This document shows positions 1-9,241 of a DNA stretch of 64,000 nt, in pieces. The notes under the pieces were generated by a model, which was given only the letters and a program-made list of their open reading frames with translations, did not search any database and was not told the DNA's origin. Source of the DNA: Pseudomonas taiwanensis (GTDB taxonomy: Bacteria; Pseudomonadota; Gammaproteobacteria; Pseudomonadales; Pseudomonadaceae); assembly GCF_013393345.1 (NCBI RefSeq), contig NZ_QJRF01000060.1, positions 226,090 to 290,089 on the forward strand, given 5' to 3'. The first letter of the stretch is position 1. Each line of letters starts with the position of its first letter. The position numbers and the translations under genes are program-made.

Positions 1-663
1 GAAAGCCCCGACTGGGCTTACGGCGGTGGCCTTTACCACATCCAATGCGACTATCGACTGATGATCGACAACCTGATGGACCTGACGCACGAAACGTACG
101 TGCACGCGTCAAGCATTGGCCAGAAGGAGATCGACGAAGCTCCGGTTGCCACTCATTCTGAAGGCGACACAGTCATCACCTCGCGGTTCATGAGCAACAT
201 CATGGCCCCGCCCTTCTGGCAGGCGGCGCTCCGCGGCAACAATCTTCCGGACGATCAGCTCGTTGACCGCTGGCAAATTTGCCGTTTCACCCCTCCCAGC
301 CATGTGCTGATCGATGTTGGCGTGGCGCTGGCAGGCAATGGTGGAATCAATGCGCCCGCGAATCTCAAGGCCAATAGCATCGTGGTCGATTTCATTACAC
401 CGGAGACAGAAACGTCGATCTGGTACTTCTGGGGAATGGCCCGGAACTTCCAAGCCCAGGACCACGCACTCACGGAACGCATCCAGGAGGGCCAAGGGAA
501 GATCTTCGCCGAAGACCTCGAGATACTTGAGCAACAGCAACGCAACCTGCTGGCCTACCCCGAACGCAAGCTGCTCAAGCTGAACATCGACGCAGGTGGC
601 GTCCAATCCCGTCGCATCCTTGATCGACTCATCGCTCGTGAAAGCGCCACGGAGGTCATGTGA
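1..663 (+). CDS. Rieske non-haem iron oxygenase, VanA-like, C-terminal part (5' end outside window)
   Basis: The frame is open from the first base, so the N-terminal Rieske [2Fe-2S] domain lies upstream of the window. What remains is the catalytic domain of a ring-hydroxylating or O-demethylating oxygenase. The segment NLMDLTHETYVHASSIGQ carries the mononuclear Fe(II) ligand pattern (D/H...H) typical of vanillate O-demethylase VanA and its relatives, and the C-terminal EDLEILEQQQRN motif is also VanA-like. Members oxidise a methoxy methyl group, releasing formaldehyde, with electrons from a VanB-type reductase. That reductase is the next gene, whose ATG overlaps this stop codon by one base. 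The substrate cannot be read from sequence; vanillate itself is not assured because the downstream genes point to a hydroquinone. Family certain, substrate unknown. Confidence 0.9.
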   Translation, partial: ESPDWAYGGGLYHIQCDYRLMIDNLMDLTHETYVHASSIGQKEIDEAPVATHSEGDTVITSRFMSNIMAPPFWQAALRGNNLPDDQLVDRWQICRFTPPSHVLIDVGVALAGNGGINAPANLKANSIVVDFITPETETSIWYFWGMARNFQAQDHALTERIQEGQGKIFAEDLEILEQQQRNLLAYPERKLLKLNIDAGGVQSRRILDRLIARESATEVM

Positions 664-1616
664 TGGAAGTAGTCGTCACTGCAATCGCAGTCGAAGCGGA
701 AGGTATCAAAAGCTTCGAATTCCGCAGGGCCGATGGTGCGCATTTACCTGCATTCAGCGCCGGATCTCACATCGACGTGCGCACCCCCGATGGTCACCAA
801 CGCCAGTACTCGCTCTGCAACTCCCAGGATGAGCGAGACCGCTATCTCGTCGGCGTGCTGAAGGAACCGAACTCACGGGGTGGCTCCAAGTCGATGCATG
901 AGCAATTGGAGGTCGGCGCCCGGGTCGAAATTAGCGAGCCGAAGAACCTGTTTCCACTCCACAACGCGACCAAGCGGAGTCTGCTGTTCGCCGGCGGCAT
1001 CGGCATAACCCCGATCCTCTGCATGGCGGAGCGCCTGGCAACAATTGGCGCCGACTTTGAGCTGCACTATTGCTCACGCTCTGACGACCGAGCGGCGTTT
1101 GTCGACCGCATCAAGTCATCGTCCTTTGCAAGTCGCGTGCATTTTCATTTCGACATCGGCCCCGAAGAGCAGAAGCTGCAGGCCAGCTTCGTCCTTGGCG
1201 AGCCAGGAGATGGCGTTCATCTATACGTCTGCGGCCCTGGCGGATTCATGGACTTCATTCTCAACACCGCGCGGGATAGCGGATGGAGCGAAGACCACCT
1301 CCATCGGGAATACTTTGCTGCCCAACCAGCGTCCGCGCCAGGTGCGGATCAGGCATTCGAAGTCCAGGTCAGCAGCACCGGTGAGGTGTATACCGTTCCG
1401 GCAGAAATGAATGTTGTCCAAGCCCTGGCAGAGCATGGAATCGATATCCCCTATTCTTGCGAACAAGGCATCTGCGGTACCTGCACTACGCGCGTACTAG
1501 GTGGCGAGCCGGATCATCGCGATATGTTCCTCTCCGCGGAGGAAAAGGCAGCGAACGACCAGTTCATGCCTTGCTGCTCTCGAGCCAAAAGCTCCCGCCT
1601 CATCCTAGATCTTTGA
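663..1616 (+). CDS. VanB-like oxidoreductase (FMN/NAD/[2Fe-2S])
   Basis: 317-residue reductase of the phthalate dioxygenase reductase/VanB class. It passes electrons from NAD(P)H through flavin to a plant-type ferredoxin domain and on to the Rieske oxygenase encoded just upstream. Visible are the flavin-domain motif RQYSLCN, the nucleotide-binding stretch FAGGIGITPI, and a C-terminal ferredoxin domain with CEQGICGTC and a fourth Cys in MPCCSRA. The ATG overlaps the oxygenase stop by one base, so translational coupling is likely; a GTG three bases earlier is also possible. A hairpin follows about 15 bases after the stop. The pairing of oxygenase and reductase is inferred from adjacency and family. 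Confidence 0.92.
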   Translation: MEVVVTAIAVEAEGIKSFEFRRADGAHLPAFSAGSHIDVRTPDGHQRQYSLCNSQDERDRYLVGVLKEPNSRGGSKSMHEQLEVGARVEISEPKNLFPLHNATKRSLLFAGGIGITPILCMAERLATIGADFELHYCSRSDDRAAFVDRIKSSSFASRVHFHFDIGPEEQKLQASFVLGEPGDGVHLYVCGPGGFMDFILNTARDSGWSEDHLHREYFAAQPASAPGADQAFEVQVSSTGEVYTVPAEMNVVQALAEHGIDIPYSCEQGICGTCTTRVLGGEPDHRDMFLSAEEKAANDQFMPCCSRAKSSRLILDL

Positions 1617-1630
1617 TCCTCTCTGCCCAT

Positions 1631-1662
1631 GCTCAAACCGGCTTCATTGGGTCGGTTTGAGC
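1631..1662 (+). terminator. Hairpin after the oxygenase-reductase pair
   Basis: A 10-bp perfect stem (GCTCAAACCG pairing with CGGTTTGAGC) with a 12-base loop lies 15 bases after the reductase stop. There is no T-run, so it may be a weak or factor-assisted terminator, or an mRNA-stabilising end. Confidence 0.45.
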
Positions 1663-1700
1663 CCATCACCCCCCTCTCCGAGTAGTTAGCCGAGATCAGG

Positions 1701-1714
1701 CTATCCAAGGATAG
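1701..1714. promoter_or_regulatory. Candidate operator CTATC-N4-GATAG, copy 1
   Basis: The perfect inverted repeat CTATC-CAAG-GATAG is followed by GTGTCCTAA. It lies 64 bases before the start of the alpha/beta hydrolase gene. Similar sites with partly matching right flanks occur at 3643-3656 and 7916-7929, each just before a transcription unit of the catabolic cluster. The spacing suits an activator or repressor of the IclR or LysR kind. The regulator itself is not visible in the window. Confidence 0.4.
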
Positions 1715-1778
1715 GTGTCCTAACACACAGCACCCTTCATCGTGTATCTGCCAATAACAATAGTGCAGGAGTACTTCG

Positions 1779-2603
1779 ATGAATTCGATGACGTGGGGCG
1801 ATGCCCGTGTGGACCATTCCGGTTTCCAACGAGACGAGTACGTTGTCGAAGGAACTCGGACTATTGTCTACAGCGCTGGTCAGGGAGAACCCCTCGTGTT
1901 CTTTCATGGTGCCGGCACCTGGCACGGCATCGACTTTGCCCGCACATGGATCGATCGTTTTCGCGTCATCCTGCCCTATCACCCCGGTTTCGGTGAGTCA
2001 GACGATAGTGAGTCAGCCAGTAACTTCCAAGACTACATAGATCACTACCGAAACTTATTCTCCCTGATGAATCTAAGTCGATTTCATCTCGTCGGCTTTT
2101 CCCTCGGCGGCCGACTGGCCGCTGAGTACGCGGCCGAAAACACTGAGCAAATTACGAAACTGGCTCTAATTGCTCCAGCTGGTCTCGAAGTGGAAAACAT
2201 CTCGCTTCCTGACCTTCGTGAAGTAAAGCCGGAAGAATTCCCTGCCTACATGGTGAACGATCTCTCCACGCTCAAGCGTTACCTTCCTGACGGCTTCGAT
2301 CCGCAGTTCATGAAGATGAGAGAAAGAGAGACGTCGTCGACAATGCGACTGCTTTCGGATGGTTTCAACAACTTATCAATGCCTGAGGTACTCCAGAAGC
2401 TGAGCATGCCCTCCCTAATTGCATGGGGACAGGAAGATCGGCTTCTTCCAGCCCCCCTCGCTGTGCACTGGCAAAAATACGTACCTAATGCACAAATCCA
2501 ATTCTTTGCAGATGCAGGGCATCTAGTTCTGGACGAGTCCGTCGTTGCCAGGGAAGCAGTTGCGAAGTTTCTTTCAGCCACACCGAACAAGAACGAGCAG
2601 TAA
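1779..2603 (+). CDS. Alpha/beta-hydrolase fold protein
   Basis: 274-residue soluble alpha/beta hydrolase. The nucleophile elbow GFSLGG places the catalytic serine at residue 108; D220 (in GQEDRLLP) and H248 (in DAGHLVLD) complete a plausible triad, and HGAG near residue 49 supplies the oxyanion-hole turn. Length and layout fit the C-C hydrolase/haloalkane dehalogenase/epoxide hydrolase superfamily. Within this cluster it could hydrolyse an ester or acyl product of ring cleavage, but that is inference. It starts a transcription unit preceded by the palindromic operator candidate and is followed 22 bases later by a second reductase gene. Confidence 0.85.
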   Translation: MNSMTWGDARVDHSGFQRDEYVVEGTRTIVYSAGQGEPLVFFHGAGTWHGIDFARTWIDRFRVILPYHPGFGESDDSESASNFQDYIDHYRNLFSLMNLSRFHLVGFSLGGRLAAEYAAENTEQITKLALIAPAGLEVENISLPDLREVKPEEFPAYMVNDLSTLKRYLPDGFDPQFMKMRERETSSTMRLLSDGFNNLSMPEVLQKLSMPSLIAWGQEDRLLPAPLAVHWQKYVPNAQIQFFADAGHLVLDESVVAREAVAKFLSATPNKNEQ

Positions 2604-2625
2604 GCCTGCTTGCTAGGAGTACCCC

Positions 2626-3585
2626 ATGTCTGCCGAATTTCTAGATCTGATAATTTCCGCCATTAGATCGGAAGCTAAAGACACTCTTTCGTTTGAACTT
2701 AAGTGCGCAGACGGAAAAGAACTGCCCGAATTCGCACCAGGTGCCCATCTCGAAGTTCACCTCCCTAATAGCCTGGTTCGTCACTATTCGTTGTTCAACG
2801 ACTCGACTGAGCGCAAGCGATATCAAGTCGCGGTGAGCCTTTCCCCCGAGAGCCGGGGCGGCTCTAGCTTCCTTCACGGTGGCCTCAAGGTTGGGCAAAC
2901 CCTGCGAGTCCGGCCTCCGCGCAACAATTTCCCGCTAGTCGCTGACGCTGAACACTACAACTTCATTGCCGGCGGGATCGGGATCACCCCGATGCTTTCC
3001 ATGGTTCGCTGGTGTGAACGTCAAGGTAAGAGTTGGCACTTGCACTATCTCGCCCGCACGAAATTGAGAGCCGCATTTTACGAAGAGCTTCTGGGCTTCG
3101 ACAGAGAGAAAGTCACATTCCATTTCTTGGACGACAGTAACGGAACCCAATTTGATGTCGAATCGGCAATCTCACAGATGCGCTCCGATAGCCACATCTA
3201 TTGCTGCGGACCTATGCCGCTCATGCAACGCGTTGAGCAAGCCGCTTCAACTCGTCCTTCTGACCACGTTCACTTTGAATGGTTTAGTGCTCGACCAAAG
3301 GACGAATCAGAAGTCAACGACGGGTTCAAACTGATTATCAAGAGTACCGGACAGGAATACCTAATTCCCGCGGACAAAACCATTCTGGATGTCCTCGAAG
3401 AAAATGACTACATGATCCCTTACTCCTGCCGCGAAGGCATCTGCGGTAGTTGCGAGGCAACAGTTGTATGCGGAACACCGGACCATCGAGACACTGTGCT
3501 TTCGGACGAAGCAAAAGCAGCAGGAAAAACCATGCTGGTTTGCGTTTCGCGCTCTAAAACACCTGTTCTTGAACTGGATATCTAA
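2626..3585 (+). CDS. Second VanB-like oxidoreductase
   Basis: 319-residue paralogue of the reductase at 663-1616, with the same order: flavin-binding domain (RHYSLFN), NAD-binding domain (FIAGGIGITPM) and C-terminal plant-type ferredoxin (CREGICGSC, last Cys in MLVCVSRSK). AGGAG lies at a good distance from the ATG. Two reductases for a single visible oxygenase suggest either redundancy or a second oxygenase component elsewhere in the operon or upstream of the window. It is separated from the maleylacetate reductase gene by 147 bases that hold operator copy 2. Confidence 0.9.
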   Translation: MSAEFLDLIISAIRSEAKDTLSFELKCADGKELPEFAPGAHLEVHLPNSLVRHYSLFNDSTERKRYQVAVSLSPESRGGSSFLHGGLKVGQTLRVRPPRNNFPLVADAEHYNFIAGGIGITPMLSMVRWCERQGKSWHLHYLARTKLRAAFYEELLGFDREKVTFHFLDDSNGTQFDVESAISQMRSDSHIYCCGPMPLMQRVEQAASTRPSDHVHFEWFSARPKDESEVNDGFKLIIKSTGQEYLIPADKTILDVLEENDYMIPYSCREGICGSCEATVVCGTPDHRDTVLSDEAKAAGKTMLVCVSRSKTPVLELDI

Positions 3586-3642
3586 CAGCAGTAGTGCACA
3601 GCATCGTCGATGCATCCATGAAAGCGAAATAAAACTTCAAAT

Positions 3643-3656
3643 CTATCTTTCGATAG
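3643..3656. promoter_or_regulatory. Candidate operator CTATC-N4-GATAG, copy 2
   Basis: CTATC-TTTC-GATAG, extended by one A/T pair step on both sides to a 7-bp perfect stem (3641-3658), with right flank ATGACCTG. It sits 76 bases before the maleylacetate reductase start. See the copies at 1701 and 7916. Confidence 0.4.
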
Positions 3657-3732
3657 ATGACCTGCGCGGTCCTACAAGTATTTTTACTGATGTGCTGCAG
3701 CAATATTAATAAGAGGTCAGTGAGGAGATCCG

Positions 3733-4797
3733 ATGCAACCATTTTCCTACAACGCACTTCCTGCGCGTGTGATATTTGGCTTCGATACGCTTCGCCAGGT
3801 TGCTGAAGAAGTTCAGCTACTTGGATGCAAACGCGCGCTTGTTCTATCAACGCCGCATCAAAAGGCAGAAGCGCAGCATTTATCGGATTCCCTCGGGGAG
3901 CTGTCAGTCGGTACGTTCACTGAGGCCACCATGCACACTCCCGTCGAAGTTACGGCGCGGGCGGTGGAGCACGTCAAGCGCCTAGACGCTGACTGCGTCA
4001 TTGCTCTTGGGGGAGGATCGACAATCGGCCTTGGCAAAGCCATCGCACTTAACACCGACCTTCCCCAGATCGCCATTCCGACCACTTATGCCGGGTCGGA
4101 AGCCACCCCGATCCTCGGCCAGACCGAAAAGGGTATCAAGACCACACAGCGGACCCTAAAGGTCCTGCCGGAAGTCATCATCTATGACGTGGAGCTTACC
4201 CTTACCCTCCCGGCGCAGCTGACTGTCACGTCCGGTCTGAACGCAATTGCTCACGCTGTCGAGGCGCTGTATTCGAAAGATGCCAACCCACTGATTTCGA
4301 TGCTTGCCGAGCAAGGCATTGCCGCAATTGCCCGCGCCATTCCTCGCATCCATGCCAACCCAAATGATCGCGAAGCACGCTCCGATGCCCTCTTTGGCGC
4401 TTGGGCGTGCGGTACCTGTTTAGGCGCGGTAGGCATGTCCCTGCACCACAAGCTGTGCCACACGCTCGGCGGCAGCTTCGATCTACCGCACGCGGAGACC
4501 CATACCGTGGTGCTTCCTCATGCGGTTGCCTACAACGCGTCGGCTGCTCCGGAAGCCATAGCGCGTGTTGCCCGAGCGCTCGGAGTCGATGACGCAGCCA
4601 AGGGGCTGTACGACTTGGCCACCAAGCACGGTGCTCCGAAAAGCCTCGCTGACATCGGCCTTCGTAGAGAAGACGTGGCGCGCGCGGCTGACATCGCCTG
4701 TGCCTCCCCTTACTGGAACCCCCGAACGATCGAACGAGCAAGCATCGGCGAGCTCCTCGAAAACGCTTTCCTCGGCATCCGTCCTAACTCCAACTAA
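3733..4797 (+). CDS. Maleylacetate reductase
   Basis: 354-residue iron-containing-alcohol-dehydrogenase-family enzyme. The length and motifs are those of maleylacetate reductases: the nucleotide-binding ALGGGSTIGLGKAIAL, the PTTYAGSEATPILGQT segment, and the HHKLCHTLGG and LPHAETHTVVLPHA histidine clusters that bind metal in the wider family. It reduces maleylacetate to 3-oxoadipate with NAD(P)H, the step that joins hydroquinone, hydroxyquinol and chloroaromatic routes to the beta-ketoadipate pathway. It is followed 19 bases later by the ring-cleavage dioxygenase gene, which fits that role. RBS GAGGAG lies before the ATG. Confidence 0.93.
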   Translation: MQPFSYNALPARVIFGFDTLRQVAEEVQLLGCKRALVLSTPHQKAEAQHLSDSLGELSVGTFTEATMHTPVEVTARAVEHVKRLDADCVIALGGGSTIGLGKAIALNTDLPQIAIPTTYAGSEATPILGQTEKGIKTTQRTLKVLPEVIIYDVELTLTLPAQLTVTSGLNAIAHAVEALYSKDANPLISMLAEQGIAAIARAIPRIHANPNDREARSDALFGAWACGTCLGAVGMSLHHKLCHTLGGSFDLPHAETHTVVLPHAVAYNASAAPEAIARVARALGVDDAAKGLYDLATKHGAPKSLADIGLRREDVARAADIACASPYWNPRTIERASIGELLENAFLGIRPNSN

Positions 4798-4816
4798 AAC
4801 GCGCCTGGAGAACCTC

Positions 4817-5773
4817 ATGGAAATCAATCCGCATATCCTCCGCCATCACCACATTACCCTGAACGTCGGCGGTGCCCAGGAAGACTACGACTTCCACACC
4901 AAGGTGCTCGGACTGAAGAGCGTCAAAAAGACCGGTCTCTACGACGGAAACGAGCCGATTTACCATCTCTACTACGGGAACGACCTCGGCGAAGAAAGCA
5001 CGCTGGTCACCTGCTTCCCGATGCGTCAGTCCGGTCGTAAGGCCCGCCGTGGCTCTGGCCAGGTCAAGACTCTCGCCCTTTCGGTACCAGTCTCCTCGCT
5101 TAGCTTCTGGGAGAAGCATCTTTCCAGTTTCGGGTTCAAGCCGGCCTTCATGGAACGATTTGGCGAGAAGCTCCTGCAGTTTGCCCATCCATGCGGCATC
5201 GTCTATGAGCTAGTTGGCATTGCTGACGACAACCGCAAGCCGTACTCCAATGGGGCTATCCCAAGCGAATTTGGTATTCGTGGAACCCACGGCATTACGG
5301 TCACGGTTCGCGATCTGGAGAACTCCTCCGAGTTCATGCACTACGGCTGGAGCGGGAAGCAGCGAGAAGTCGATGGTGCATTCACCCGCTTCGAGGTGGG
5401 CAATGGTGGTACCGGCACCATCATCGACTTCGAGCTCGCACCCAATCTGCCGCAGGGTTCCTGGGCCTATGGCGAGGGCACCGTTCACCATTGCGCCTTC
5501 GAAGTCTCCGACCTGGAGATCCAACGCAGCGTCAAGCTGCATCTCGAAGGCCTTGGTTATACCGACGTTTCCGACCGCAAAGATCGCGGCTACTTCGACT
5601 CGATCTACGTTCGCACGCCTGGTGGTGCCCTGTTCGAAGCCTCGGTGTCCAAGCCTCAGGGTTTCCTCGTCGACGAGTCGTACGAGAATCTCGGCGGAAC
5701 AATCCAGATTCCGCCACAGCTGGGCGCCAATGCTCAGGAAATCGCGGCATACCTCGAACCACTCAAGTACTGA
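4817..5773 (+). CDS. Hydroquinone-type ring-cleaving dioxygenase (LinE/PcpA/MhqO family)
   Basis: 318-residue protein with two VOC modules. Length and residues fit the Fe(II) (chloro)hydroquinone 1,2-dioxygenases LinE and PcpA and the Bacillus MhqO. The likely iron ligands are H11 (in LRHHHITLNV), H224 or H225 (in TVHHCAFEV) and E274 (in ALFEASVS), a 2-His-1-carboxylate set at the positions known for that family. Family members cleave a para-diol ring next to a hydroxyl to yield maleylacetate-type products, consistent with the upstream maleylacetate reductase. The start was placed at this ATG because GGAG lies just before it; a longer in-frame extension runs back into the reductase gene. Exact substrate (plain, chloro- or methoxyhydroquinone) is unknown. 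Confidence 0.88.
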   Translation: MEINPHILRHHHITLNVGGAQEDYDFHTKVLGLKSVKKTGLYDGNEPIYHLYYGNDLGEESTLVTCFPMRQSGRKARRGSGQVKTLALSVPVSSLSFWEKHLSSFGFKPAFMERFGEKLLQFAHPCGIVYELVGIADDNRKPYSNGAIPSEFGIRGTHGITVTVRDLENSSEFMHYGWSGKQREVDGAFTRFEVGNGGTGTIIDFELAPNLPQGSWAYGEGTVHHCAFEVSDLEIQRSVKLHLEGLGYTDVSDRKDRGYFDSIYVRTPGGALFEASVSKPQGFLVDESYENLGGTIQIPPQLGANAQEIAAYLEPLKY

Positions 5774-5783
5774 GGACAGAGGC

Positions 5784-6464
5784 ATGTCTCCGACCCCACA
5801 CCTGGACCAACCTGCTCACGAGTTCGGCCCGGCACCAGAAGCTACCGGCATGGCGGTAATTCTGATCCACGGCCGAACGCAAGGACCGCAGGACATGGTC
5901 GCGATTGCCGATCGCCTCAACGTGCAAGACGTTTCCTACGTAGCGCTGCAGGCGAGCGACAACAGCTGGTATCCCGACAAGTTCATGGCACCGCTGGAGA
6001 ACAATCGGCCGCATCTCGACCACGCTCTCGCGCGCGTGGAAGTAGCAGTCGGACGCCTTGAAGATCGTGGCATTCCCCGATCCCGAATCGTCCTACTCGG
6101 TTTCTCCCAAGGCGCATGCTTGGCCTGCGAATTCGTTTACCGCAATCCAACTCGTTGGGGCGGATTGGTCGCCTACACCGGCGGACTGATTGGGCCGGAG
6201 CAAATGACCTGGTTACTTGATCGGAAGCTGCAGCGGACCCCTATCTTCCTGGGAAATGGAGATGCCGATCCGTGGGTTCCTCTAGCCAGGACCGACCAGA
6301 CCGCAACCGTCTTTGGCCGCATGGGCGGCGACGTGGAGCTTGAGACTTATCCAGGGCGCGAACACGCCGTCTGTGACGACGAAATCGCCCACGGCCGAGC
6401 AATCATCCAGTTGCTCAAGCAATCCGTTTCAGCACAAGTAGACAGCAGAGGAAGTAACGAATGA
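5784..6464 (+). CDS. Carboxylesterase/phospholipase-family hydrolase (MhqD-like)
   Basis: 226-residue alpha/beta hydrolase of the carboxylesterase/phospholipase group. Catalytic serine is S108 in LLGFSQGACL; the DADPWVP and GREHAVCDDE segments supply the Asp and His. In Bacillus the hydroquinone dioxygenase MhqO is encoded next to the similar hydrolase MhqD, so the adjacency here repeats a known pairing. A role in hydrolysing a methyl ester or lactone made by ring cleavage is possible but not shown. It starts ten bases after the dioxygenase stop with GAGG as RBS and overlaps the next gene by four bases. Confidence 0.85.
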   Translation: MSPTPHLDQPAHEFGPAPEATGMAVILIHGRTQGPQDMVAIADRLNVQDVSYVALQASDNSWYPDKFMAPLENNRPHLDHALARVEVAVGRLEDRGIPRSRIVLLGFSQGACLACEFVYRNPTRWGGLVAYTGGLIGPEQMTWLLDRKLQRTPIFLGNGDADPWVPLARTDQTATVFGRMGGDVELETYPGREHAVCDDEIAHGRAIIQLLKQSVSAQVDSRGSNE

Positions 6465-7375
6465 GCTTACCAAGCATTGGCTTCATCGGCTTGGGGACCA
6501 TGGGCGAACCAATGGCTACCAGGCTGGTAGAAGCAGGTTATTCGCTGACGGTTTTTGATCTCAACACTAGTTCGGTGAGCCGCCTCGTAGCGATGGGCGC
6601 AACCTCCGCCCACAGCCCGGCCGAAGTTGCAGCTCAAGCCGAAATCGTACTCGCCAGCTTGCCGACCCCCGACATCATGCTCAAGGTCGCTCTGGGTGAA
6701 AACGGCGTCTGCAACGGTGGCAAGGTCCGAGTGTTCATCGACCTGTCCACATCTGGCCCGCGGGCAGCCAAGCAGCTTGCCAGCGGACTGGCAGCACATG
6801 ACATCACAGCGCTCGATTGTCCTGTGAGTGGCGGCGCGGCAGGAGCCCGCAAAGGGACGCTTGCCTTGATGGTGTCGGGTCCTGAGCGCGAGCAAGCGGA
6901 GACGACCCCGATCCTGAAAAACCTCGGGAAAGTCATTTCCTGCGGTAACGAACCAGGTCTGGGTCAGACGATGAAGTTAGTGAACAACCTGGTCTCGGTC
7001 ACGGCTTTGGCAGTTTCCTGCGAAGCCTTGGTAATGGGCGTTAAAGCCGGGCTGGACGCAAAGGTCATGCTCGACGTCTTCAATGCTGGAAGTGGCCGTA
7101 ACAGTGCAACCACCGACAAGCTCCCTCGAGCGATCCTCCCTCGCACGTTCGACTTCGGGTTCACCACCGGCCTGTCACTGAAGGACACCCGCATCTGCCT
7201 GGAAGAAGCCGAGGCCATGGGTGTGCCGATGCCCGTCGGGAGTGCCGTGCGGCAGGTTCTGAACATGACCCGCGCAACTTACGGCGAGGGAGCTGACTTC
7301 ACTCGAATTGCCTGCCTCATCGAACAGTGGGCGGGCATCGAAATGCCTGCGATTCAAGTCCAAGACAACGCATAG
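6461..7375 (+). CDS. NAD(P)-dependent 3-hydroxyacid dehydrogenase (HIBADH/GlxR family)
   Basis: 304-residue beta-hydroxyacid dehydrogenase. The N-terminal Rossmann motif GFIGLGTMGEPMA, the substrate-binding stretch CPVSGGAAGARKGTLA and the catalytic-lysine segment KLVNNL are all present in order, as in 3-hydroxyisobutyrate dehydrogenase, tartronate semialdehyde reductase and succinic semialdehyde reductases. It overlaps the carboxylesterase gene by ATGA, so the two are co-translated. In this cluster a short-chain hydroxyacid/semialdehyde from ring cleavage is the natural guess; the specific substrate cannot be read. A paralogue, mmsB, lies at 55475. Confidence 0.88.
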   Translation: MSLPSIGFIGLGTMGEPMATRLVEAGYSLTVFDLNTSSVSRLVAMGATSAHSPAEVAAQAEIVLASLPTPDIMLKVALGENGVCNGGKVRVFIDLSTSGPRAAKQLASGLAAHDITALDCPVSGGAAGARKGTLALMVSGPEREQAETTPILKNLGKVISCGNEPGLGQTMKLVNNLVSVTALAVSCEALVMGVKAGLDAKVMLDVFNAGSGRNSATTDKLPRAILPRTFDFGFTTGLSLKDTRICLEEAEAMGVPMPVGSAVRQVLNMTRATYGEGADFTRIACLIEQWAGIEMPAIQVQDNA

Positions 7376-7384
7376 GAATAGAGA

Positions 7385-7771
7385 ATGAACCGAGAGCTTT
7401 TTGAAAAGGGCTTTGCCAATCGTAAAGCCGTACTGGGTGCAGAACACGTCGAGCGTTCTTACGCTGCAGCGGATAGCTTCAATAAGCCGATGCAGGAGCT
7501 GGTTACTGAGTACTGCTGGGGCGCGGTATGGGGTGATGAAACCCTCCCGTTCAAAACGCGGAGCATCATCAACCTTGCTGCACTGACAGCGATGAACCAA
7601 CACCACGAACTGGGCGTCCACGTGAAAGGTGCCTTGACCAACGGTGTCACTCGGGAAGAAATCCGTGCTGTGCTAATGCAGGCTGCAATTTACTGCGGCG
7701 TGCCGGCTGCTCTTGCTGCTTTCCGAGTAGCCAGCGAGGCAATCAAGGCTTGGGATGCTGAACACGCCTGA
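7385..7771 (+). CDS. Carboxymuconolactone decarboxylase-family protein (PcaC-like)
   Basis: 128 residues, the usual size of PcaC-type proteins. The helix with LPFKTRSIINLAALTAMN and the segment HVKGALTNGVTREEIRAVLMQAA YCGVP are family hallmarks. Classical PcaC decarboxylates 4-carboxymuconolactone, but many family members are uncharacterised and this one lacks an obvious substrate in the cluster. It is the last gene of the unit; a perfect hairpin follows eight bases after the stop. Confidence 0.85.
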   Translation: MNRELFEKGFANRKAVLGAEHVERSYAAADSFNKPMQELVTEYCWGAVWGDETLPFKTRSIINLAALTAMNQHHELGVHVKGALTNGVTREEIRAVLMQAAIYCGVPAALAAFRVASEAIKAWDAEHA

Positions 7772-7779
7772 GTCATCAA

Positions 7780-7808
7780 AGAACCCGCTCTGCAATGGAG
7801 CGGGTTCT
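7780..7808 (+). terminator. Perfect 11-bp hairpin after the catabolic operon
   Basis: AGAACCCGCTC pairs with GAGCGGGTTCT around a 7-base loop directly after the PcaC-like gene. No T-run follows. It most likely ends the operon. Confidence 0.6.
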
Positions 7809-7915
7809 GATCCAAACCTCGTGCATCAAAACGACAGTTGCGAGTTCAAGACCATGAGTCCTCATCAGTTGCGTGACGACTCTCCTTCCTAGCCTGTCAC
7901 GCCCTACCCCTGGGG

Positions 7916-7929
7916 CAATCGTTCGATAG
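7916..7929. promoter_or_regulatory. Candidate operator, copy 3 (CAATC-GTTC-GATAG)
   Basis: One mismatch from the CTATC-N4-GATAG palindrome, but its right flank GTGTTCTGAG closely matches copy 1 (GTGTCCTAAC). It lies 117 bases before the glutathione-dependent formaldehyde dehydrogenase gene, in a 275-base intergenic region that otherwise shows only the operon-end hairpin. Confidence 0.35.
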
Positions 7930-8031
7930 GTGTTCTGAGGCATTACCACTGCAATTGTTATACGAGCCCGAGTGCACGGTTCGTTGCTGTGCGGCACAAG
8001 CACGACCGCAACCAACAAAAAATCCAAGTAA

Positions 8032-9165
<1,134 letters not shown>

Positions 9166-9241
9166 GTCTAACGACCCAGTTATCCAAGGCCGAGAGCAAT
9201 GCTCTCCAGCCATCTTTAGACCCACAAAGAGAAATCACAAG

